Source: Prevotellaceae bacterium
Lineage (GTDB): Bacteria; Bacteroidota; Bacteroidia; Bacteroidales; UBA932
Direction of reading: 5' to 3'
Assembly: GCA_031289995.1 (NCBI GenBank)
Contig: JAITOI010000215.1
Span: 1 to 10,501, forward strand
Length of the DNA stretch: 10,501 nt
Every line of letters starts with the position of its first letter. The first letter of the stretch is position 1. Below the pieces are notes generated by a model. It saw only the letters and a list, made by a program, of their open reading frames with translations, was not told where the DNA came from and did no database searches. Below, piece after piece: positions 5,614 to 10,501 of the stretch. A program made the translations under genes and the position numbers.

Positions 5614-7110
5614 TTAGTAGAGCGGATTTTGCTCCAGATTTGAGTTCAGCTGCCGCTGGTTGCTGGGGATGGGAAACACGCGGTGCTTGGCGTAGCTGAA
5701 GCCGGTGCCGGCAAAGGCGGCGGTTGCGGCGGCTTCGCCCTGGCGGATGAGGTCGAAGTAGCGGTCTTGCTCCAGCGCAAGCTCGGCGCGGCGTTCGTCC
5801 AAAATATTTTCGGTGGTGGTGGCCACGTCCGCCAACCCCACGCGGCTGCGCACCTGGTGCAGGGCCTCGTCGGCAGTGCCTGCGCCAGCGTAGGGCGTTG
5901 CGCCGCGAGCAAGGGCTTCGGCGTACATCAGCAGCACGTCGGCGTAGCGCAGCACGCGCACGTTGTAGTCGAATCCGTAGCCGTTGTAGCTCCACTTATT
6001 TTCGCTGGGAGGGCTAAACACCTTGCCGTTGTAGTAGGGCGGATTGCCTTCGATGGCAAGGATTGGCGAGCCTTCGTAGGTGGTTCCGGCCGGCATCAGC
6101 AGCACCTCCGCGCGCTGCGTATCGCCTCGCAGGGCAAGGAAATCGCGCAGCTTTTGCGAGGGCACGCAGAAGCCCCAGCCCTGCATGTTGGTGGGCTTGT
6201 TGCCGCGCGGCCCTTGGTAGAAGGCGTATTCGAGGTAGGTGGCTTCGCCGGTGGTGCGCCCCAGCGTGGAGCTTTGGATTTCGAGCAGGCTTTCGCTGCC
6301 GTTTTCGCCCTGCGAGCGGAACACGTCGCGGTAGCTGCTCATCAGGCTGTATCGCCTGCTGGCAATGACTTTGCCCGCGCAGGTGGCCACCGAATCCCAG
6401 CGGTGCGGAAAGTCGGCATCGGGCTGGTGCAGGTGCACCTTGGCTTTGAGCGCCAGCGCGGAGTAGCGCGATAGGCGCCCCGCCCACTCCTTGCCGTAGC
6501 TTTCGGGCAGCACGCTGATGGCCGAGTCGAGGTCGCGCTCGATGAGCTCGTACACCTGCTTCACGCTGGCCTGCGGCAGGGAGCTCAGCTCGTCGGAGCT
6601 GTACACGCGGTCGGCCAGGTAAACCCGCCCAAAGGCGCGTGCCAGCATGAAGTAGGCGTAGGCGCGGATGACCCTGGCCTCGGCCCGGCATTCGCGCGCG
6701 TACTGCTTGTTTTCGGCGTTCAGCAAGGCCTCCTCAAACTTGGGCATTTCGCCCACGGCAAAGTTGGCGGCGCTCACCGCGTCGTAGCACCCCACCCAAA
6801 AATCGTTGAGCAGGGTGTTGGTGGGCGTTACGGCAAAATTGTCCACGTCCGCCATGGGCGGGTTGTCGGAGGCGGTGCTGCCCTTGTCGGCATCGTCGCC
6901 CACGATTTCGAACATGCCGATGTACGAAAAGCCGTGCATGTTGTTGCTGCGCAGGCTGGCGTAGGCGGCGCTCACCGGCAGAAAAATGTTTTCGGACTTG
7001 GTGTAGTCGGTGCCCTGCACGTCAGTGGTGGCCTCGGGACGTGCGTCCAAAAAGTCCTCGCAGCCGCATAGCGTGAGCGCGAAAATCAGAATGTATGGAA
7101 TTTTTTTCAT
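5614..7110 (-). CDS. SusD/RagB-family nutrient-binding outer membrane lipoprotein
   Basis: 498-residue SusD-family protein that forms the lid on the SusC barrel and binds the glycan at the cell surface. The signal peptide ends at lipobox LCGC with Cys17, followed by the acidic EDFLDARPE typical of surface-exported SusD proteins. The N-terminal SusD-like helical region with TPR-type repeats covers about 20-230, including ECRAEARVIRAYAYFMLARAFG (about 138-159). The C-terminal SusD/RagB domain includes YNVRVLRYADVLLMYAEALA, VRSRVGL and ILDERRAELALEQDRYFDLIR. The protein ends in NLEQNPLY, the usual family C-terminus. Length is typical. It lies 157 bp downstream of susC and 53 bp upstream of the LamG gene, consistent with one operon. 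The family call is certain; glycan specificity cannot be read from the sequence. Confidence 0.97.
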   Translation of the reverse strand: MKKIPYILIFALTLCGCEDFLDARPEATTDVQGTDYTKSENIFLPVSAAYASLRSNNMHGFSYIGMFEIVGDDADKGSTASDNPPMADVDNFAVTPTNTLLNDFWVGCYDAVSAANFAVGEMPKFEEALLNAENKQYARECRAEARVIRAYAYFMLARAFGRVYLADRVYSSDELSSLPQASVKQVYELIERDLDSAISVLPESYGKEWAGRLSRYSALALKAKVHLHQPDADFPHRWDSVATCAGKVIASRRYSLMSSYRDVFRSQGENGSESLLEIQSSTLGRTTGEATYLEYAFYQGPRGNKPTNMQGWGFCVPSQKLRDFLALRGDTQRAEVLLMPAGTTYEGSPILAIEGNPPYYNGKVFSPPSENKWSYNGYGFDYNVRVLRYADVLLMYAEALARGATPYAGAGTADEALHQVRSRVGLADVATTTENILDERRAELALEQDRYFDLIRQGEAAATAAFAGTGFSYAKHRVFPIPSNQRQLNSNLEQNPLY

Positions 7111-7141
7111 CGTTTTACTTGCATCAAATTATGTCTAATTT

Positions 7142-7260
7142 AAACGAACGTTTAATTTCGACATCAATGGAAGAAGTAAAAACAACAATGCCACAAGCTT
7201 TTACTTGTGGCACAAACGGTAAAAAAAGTGACTAAAAAAAACGTTCGTTTAATTTCGACA
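7142..7260. repeat. Pair of 22-bp direct repeats in the susC-susD spacer
   Basis: Copies at 7142-7163 and 7239-7260 have the form AAACG-(AA or TT)-CGTTT followed by AATTTCGACA. They are identical except for the two central bases. Each contains a near-palindrome AAACGnnCGTTT. Because the centres are complementary, the two copies also form a perfect 12-bp inverted repeat (7141-7152 with 7240-7251), so the transcript could close a large stem around the central hairpin. The 75 bp between the repeats hold A/T-rich sequence and that hairpin, with no open frame. They may be paired regulator or RNA-processing sites, or scars of a small inserted segment. Confidence 0.9.
7190..7211 (-). terminator. Strong hairpin between susC and susD (attenuator or processing site)
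   Basis: GCCACAAG at 7190-7197 and CTTGTGGC at 7204-7211 form a perfect 8-bp stem with a 6-nt loop. On the transcribed minus strand it is followed by ATTGTTGTTTTTAC, only moderately T-rich. It lies 57 bp past the susC stop codon and 79 bp before the susD start. Full termination would silence susD, so a partial terminator, an mRNA-stabilising structure or a cleavage site setting the susC:susD ratio is more likely. Confidence 0.6.
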
Positions 7261-7267
7261 GGGGAGG

Positions 7268-10200
7268 TCAAAAATTAATCTTCAGCCCTACAGAATAAAC
7301 AGCTGCCGAGGGGTACACGTTGTTGTAGTCCACGCCCATCGAAATGGGGTCGGAGTTGGAGGCAAAAATATCTTTTGTGGTGTTCACCGCCGGAATGCCG
7401 CCCACTTCGGGCGAGAAGCCGTTGTAGCCAAACAGCGTGAGCGGGCGCAACGCCGAGATGTACACCCGCACTTGCGGAGCTACACGTTTCGTGCCGATTT
7501 TGAAGGTGTAGCCCAGCTGCACATTTTGGATGCGAAAGTACGAGCCGTCTTCCACAAAAAACGAGTTGGTGATTTGCGTCAGCCCGCTGTTGTAGGCGGC
7601 TGGCGAGGGGTAGGTGGTCGAGCCGTTGTCCCTGCTCCAGGCATTTTCGTAGAAGTCGAGGTCGTAGTTGCCATCGGAATACACGTCGCGGTTCATCCGC
7701 TTTGCGTTGAGAATTTTGTTGCCCAGCTGCCCTTGTAGCGCGATGCTCACGTCCACGTTAGCGTAGCTCAGGCCGAAGTCGATGCCGCCCATGAGCCAAG
7801 GAATGGCGCTGCCCAGGTACTTCTTGTCCTCGTCGTTGAGGGTGCCATCGCCGTTGTCCCAGTACTTGAAAAATCCTGCGCCGGGCGAGCCTTGCTCCCG
7901 CGCCGACTGGTACACGCCCACCACCTCGTAGCCGTAGAACGAGCCGATGGGATGCCCCACGGCGGTGCGCGTGGCAAATCCGCCGCGCACCGAGGCGCCC
8001 GGAATGTAGTCGCGGCCGTTGAGCGCCAGCACCTCGTTGTGCACGGTGGAGGCGTTGAGGCCAACGTTGTACGCGAGCTTGCCCCGCTTGTCGGCCCAGC
8101 CCAGCGTAAGCTCCACGCCGCTGTTGAGCACCTTGCCGTTGTTGGCCAGCAGCTCCACTACGCCGCCGCCCGACGAGATGGGCGCGTTGAACACCACGTT
8201 GTCCGTAACGCGGTAGTAAAAATCGGCCTCCACGCTCAGCCGTTGCTGCATAAAAGCCGCGTCAACGCCCACGTTCCACTCGCTCACCACCTCCCAGCGC
8301 AGGCTGTTTTTGGCTACCGTTTGTGCCCCCACGCCGTCCACCAGCGCATCGTTGAAAACGGCGGACGAGGCCATGGTGCGGGTGCCGGTGATGACCGTCG
8401 AGTTGGCGGGTACGTTGTCGTTGCCCAGCATTCCCCAGCTGGCGCGAAGCTTGAGGTAATTCAGCTTGCTGTTGCTGCGCAAAAAATCTTCCTCCGTCAG
8501 CACCCAGCCTAAGCCCACCGAGGGGAAGTAGCCCCATTTTTCCTGATATTTCGAGCTGGCATCGGCGCGAAAAGTGAGCGAGGCGAGGTACCTACTCGAA
8601 AAGCTGTAGGTGGCTCTGGCAAAGGCCGACAGGCCGTTGTAGGCGTGGGCGTCGTCGTCCGTTTCGCGGTCGCGCTGCGAGCCTGTTTTGAGGTAGATGC
8701 TTTGCTCGTCCACGCCTGGCACGTCCACGGCAGAGCCCCACAGGTTGTCCCGTCGCTCCATCCGCGTCGACTGCCCCAGCAGCACGGTGTAGCTGTGCCC
8801 GCCTTGGCTGTCGGTGTAGGTGAGCAGGTTGTCGATGATTTGCATGGTCTTATTTTCGAAGGTTTCGCGCAGCCGCGATTGCTTAATTCCCTGCGACCCG
8901 CCCACATAGTTTTCCGGCTCGTACTCCTTGCGCCGAAACGAGGTGTAGTCTTGGTTGTACGAGGTTTTGAAGGTCAGCTTTTGGTCAATGATGTGGAGCT
9001 CGGCGAAGGCCGAAAACAGCCACTTTTTGCCCCACTCGCGGTTGGTTTTGTAGCTGGCCATCGCCACAGGATTGGAGTACGAAGAGGCGCCGGAGTAGCC
9101 ATCGTAGAGCTGCAGCGCGTCGTATTTTATGGGGTAGGCATCGGTGTTGTTTTCGTTGAAAACGTTGTACAGCGGGGGGTTCACGAAGGCCTGCAGGAAT
9201 GCCTCGTCGCGCGCAATGCGGCGGTCGTAGTCCGAAACAATAGTGGTGGCGCCGATTTTGAGCCACGACGTAACTTTTTGCTCGAAGCGTCCGCGCAGGT
9301 TGTATCGCTGGTAACCGTTGTCGGTATTCATAATGCCGTCTTGCGAAAGGTAGCTCAAGCCCACCGAATAGTTCGTGCCACCCTCGCTAAGCCCCGACAC
9401 GTCAAGGCTGTGGTTGTGCATAGTGGCGGGGCGAAGCAGCTCGCTGTACCAGTCGGTGTTGCCCGGATACCTATCCGCGCTGCGCGGAAAGCCCGTCACG
9501 CCATCGTTTGCGCGGTTGAGCAGCTCCAGGTATTGCTCCTTGTTGGCCAGCGGCATCACGTTCACCGGCAGCTGCACGCCCAGGTATCCGTCGTAGCTCA
9601 CGCTGGGCTTGCCGCTGCTGCCCTTGCGCGTGGTGATGAGCACCACGCCGTTGGCCGCCCGCACGCCGTAGATGGCCGAGGCCGAAGCGTCCTTGAGCAC
9701 GTTCATCGTTTCGATGTCGTTGGCGCTCAAAAAGTCAATGTTCTCCACAAACGTGCCATCCACGATGTACAAGGGTTTGGCGTAGTCGCCAATGGAGCCA
9801 GTGCCGCGAATTTTGACGGTGGCGCTTGACCCCGGCGCTCCGCTGTTGACCACCTGCACGCCCGCCACCTTGCCCTGCAAGGCTTGCGCGGCGTTGCTGG
9901 TCGCCATTTTGCTGAGGTCTGCGCCCTTCACCACAGCAATTGGCGCGGTGAGGTCTTTCACCTTTTGCGAGCCGTAGCCCACCACCACAACCTCGTCGAG
10001 CTGTAGGTTATCGGGCTGAAGCACAACGTCTATACGGCTGCGTCCACCGACGGTTTCCTCGTGCGTGGCGAGGCCAAGAAACGAAAAAATCAGCCTGCCA
10101 TCGGACGGAACGTTGAGCGTGTAGTCGCCCGCAACCCCAGTAAATACGCCGGTTGTAGAGCCTTTGAGGGCGACGCTTGCGCCCGCCACAGGTCGGCCGT

Positions 10201-10309
10201 CGCCGTCGAGCACCGTGCCCGAAACGCTTGCTGAGCCTTGTCCCAGCGCGGCTGTAGCGCATCCAAGCAGCGCTGCCAGCAAGATGATATGTAGCTTTCC
10301 AAAATTCAT
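7268..10309 (-). CDS. SusC/RagA-family TonB-dependent outer membrane transporter
   Basis: 1013-residue TonB-dependent transporter that with SusD imports oligosaccharides across the outer membrane. A signal peptide of about 24 residues precedes a carboxypeptidase-regulatory-like domain (about 27-98, with VSGTVLDGDGRPVAGASV and GDYTLNVP). The TonB box region LDEVVVVGYG lies at 105-113. The plug domain (about 118-228) shows KVAGVQVVNSGAPGSSATVKIRG-like sequence split around 147-169, PLYIVDG (179-185) and IETMNVLKDASASAIYG (199-215). The 22-strand barrel follows and ends in the aromatic residue of KINF. There is no STN domain, so no sign of direct anti-sigma signalling. The frame stays open to an ATG at 10405, but the ATG at 10309 is preferred because it starts a proper signal peptide and the -7 element at 10340-10347 would lie inside the longer form. 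It is the first gene of the operon and is intact. Confidence 0.97.
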   Translation of the reverse strand: MNFGKLHIILLAALLGCATAALGQGSASVSGTVLDGDGRPVAGASVALKGSTTGVFTGVAGDYTLNVPSDGRLIFSFLGLATHEETVGGRSRIDVVLQPDNLQLDEVVVVGYGSQKVKDLTAPIAVVKGADLSKMATSNAAQALQGKVAGVQVVNSGAPGSSATVKIRGTGSIGDYAKPLYIVDGTFVENIDFLSANDIETMNVLKDASASAIYGVRAANGVVLITTRKGSSGKPSVSYDGYLGVQLPVNVMPLANKEQYLELLNRANDGVTGFPRSADRYPGNTDWYSELLRPATMHNHSLDVSGLSEGGTNYSVGLSYLSQDGIMNTDNGYQRYNLRGRFEQKVTSWLKIGATTIVSDYDRRIARDEAFLQAFVNPPLYNVFNENNTDAYPIKYDALQLYDGYSGASSYSNPVAMASYKTNREWGKKWLFSAFAELHIIDQKLTFKTSYNQDYTSFRRKEYEPENYVGGSQGIKQSRLRETFENKTMQIIDNLLTYTDSQGGHSYTVLLGQSTRMERRDNLWGSAVDVPGVDEQSIYLKTGSQRDRETDDDAHAYNGLSAFARATYSFSSRYLASLTFRADASSKYQEKWGYFPSVGLGWVLTEEDFLRSNSKLNYLKLRASWGMLGNDNVPANSTVITGTRTMASSAVFNDALVDGVGAQTVAKNSLRWEVVSEWNVGVDAAFMQQRLSVEADFYYRVTDNVVFNAPISSGGGVVELLANNGKVLNSGVELTLGWADKRGKLAYNVGLNASTVHNEVLALNGRDYIPGASVRGGFATRTAVGHPIGSFYGYEVVGVYQSAREQGSPGAGFFKYWDNGDGTLNDEDKKYLGSAIPWLMGGIDFGLSYANVDVSIALQGQLGNKILNAKRMNRDVYSDGNYDLDFYENAWSRDNGSTTYPSPAAYNSGLTQITNSFFVEDGSYFRIQNVQLGYTFKIGTKRVAPQVRVYISALRPLTLFGYNGFSPEVGGIPAVNTTKDIFASNSDPISMGVDYNNVYPSAAVYSVGLKINF

Positions 10310-10339
10310 AATTCGGATATTTTCGGTAAAAATCGGCTG

Positions 10340-10347
10340 CAAAAGTA
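10340..10347 (-). promoter_or_regulatory. Bacteroidetes -7 promoter element for the PUL
   Basis: On the minus strand TACTTTTG matches the TAnnTTTG consensus exactly. Transcription would start near 10333, giving a leader of about 24 nt before the susC ATG at 10309. A canonical -33 TTTG is not found at 19-21 bp; a small palindrome, CCAATTTGG at 10359-10367, lies in that zone instead. A weak -33 is usual for activator-dependent PUL promoters, so this fits regulated expression. Confidence 0.6.
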
Positions 10348-10501
10348 ATACCTGTTTTCCAATTTGGTACTCTTTTGGGCCGCAAATCGTTACGTCATTT
10401 TTCAAAAACGGTACAATTTTACTACTTCATTTGAGGTTTTTACAGCCGCTATTTTGCTGAAAATGAGGACAGATGGAAAATATATTGCTACATCATCGTT
10501 T
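10348..10501. other. Region upstream of the PUL promoter, no gene seen
   Basis: This AT-rich stretch contains no convincing coding frame on either strand. It should hold the regulator's binding site. The only structures noted are the 9-bp palindrome CCAATTTGG at 10359-10367 and two GGTAC words, at 10366-10370 and about 10410-10414, 44 bp apart. Neither can be assigned to a known regulator. Confidence 0.4.

Larger units (their letters stand above)
105..10347 (-). other. Polysaccharide utilisation locus, putatively for beta-1,2-glucan
   Basis: Five co-directional genes encode a SusC transporter, SusD and LamG glycan-binding lipoproteins, a GH144-type endoglucanase and a GH3 exo-beta-glucosidase, with a promoter element only in front of susC among the PUL genes. 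Spacers within the susC-GH144 part are 157, 53 and 149 bp, consistent with one transcript. The GH3 gene is separated from the rest by a nucleotidyltransferase gene and a repeat-filled 298-bp spacer, so whether it is co-transcribed is uncertain. PUL membership is clear from gene content. The beta-1,2-glucan substrate is inferred from the known activity of GH144 and could be wrong if the 3069-4469 protein belongs to another branch of the same fold family. No HTCS, SusR-like or ECF sigma/anti-sigma regulator is present, and the SusC lacks the N-terminal STN domain that would suggest anti-sigma signalling. The regulator may lie beyond 10501 or before position 1. Confidence 0.85.

Noticed and set aside
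5573..5995. Minus-strand frame (140 codons) overlapping the SusD 3' end
   Set aside because: Arg/Ala-rich out-of-frame reading of SusD; the SusD C-terminus is clear in the other frame.
8645..9829. Plus-strand open frame (394 codons) antisense to SusC
   Set aside because: Same shadow effect; SusC is unambiguous in the minus frame over the same bases.
10310..10405. Longer SusC start 32 codons upstream
   Set aside because: The extension lacks signal-peptide character and would contain the -7 promoter element, whereas the internal ATG at 10309 starts a proper signal peptide.

Overview
The window reads as part of a Bacteroidetes chromosome, probably class Bacteroidia; I cannot place it to genus. 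The evidence is an adjacent SusC/SusD pair, three lipoproteins with clear lipoboxes plus a likely fourth, and TAnnTTTG-type -7 promoter elements. Coding DNA is visibly GC-rich, with AT-rich spacers and A/T runs upstream of start codons.

All six supported genes lie on the minus strand, so transcription runs from high to low coordinates. The order is a SusC-type TonB-dependent transporter (10309-7268), a SusD-type glycan-binding lipoprotein (7110-5614), a LamG-domain surface lipoprotein (5560-4619), a GH144/'glucoamylase-like' lipoprotein (4469-3069), a small stand-alone nucleotidyltransferase (3000-2674) and a BglX-type GH3 beta-glucosidase lipoprotein (2375-105). Apart from the nucleotidyltransferase this is a textbook polysaccharide utilisation locus (PUL). 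Characterised GH144 enzymes are endo-beta-1,2-glucanases, and some Bacteroidetes GH3 enzymes linked to such genes prefer sophorose (Glc-beta-1,2-Glc). The best guess is therefore a linear or cyclic beta-1,2-glucan locus: the LamG protein and SusD capture glycan, GH144 cuts it, SusC imports oligosaccharides, and GH3 releases glucose in the periplasm. No regulator or inner-membrane sugar transporter is in the window.

The spacers hold most of what is unusual. Next to the GH3 stop codon is an array of five 21-bp repeats, each centred on a TCGACGTCGA-like palindrome and running off the left edge. The 298-bp spacer between GH3 and the nucleotidyltransferase is made almost wholly of repeats: a 7.5-copy octamer array five bases from the GH3 start codon, two outlying octamer patches, an 89-bp imperfect palindrome of interspersed-repeat (MITE-like) type and a degenerate piece resembling one of its arms. 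The susC-susD spacer has two near-identical 22-bp repeats flanking a strong hairpin. The GH144 gene carries an in-frame 15-bp repeat in its Ser/Thr/Asp linker.

The nucleotidyltransferase has its own -7 promoter element and sits in this repeat-rich part of the locus, so it looks like an insertion between GH144 and GH3. I see no clearly new biological system. The most promising leads are the repeat-controlled GH3 upstream region, the solitary nucleotidyltransferase and the palindromic 21-bp array.
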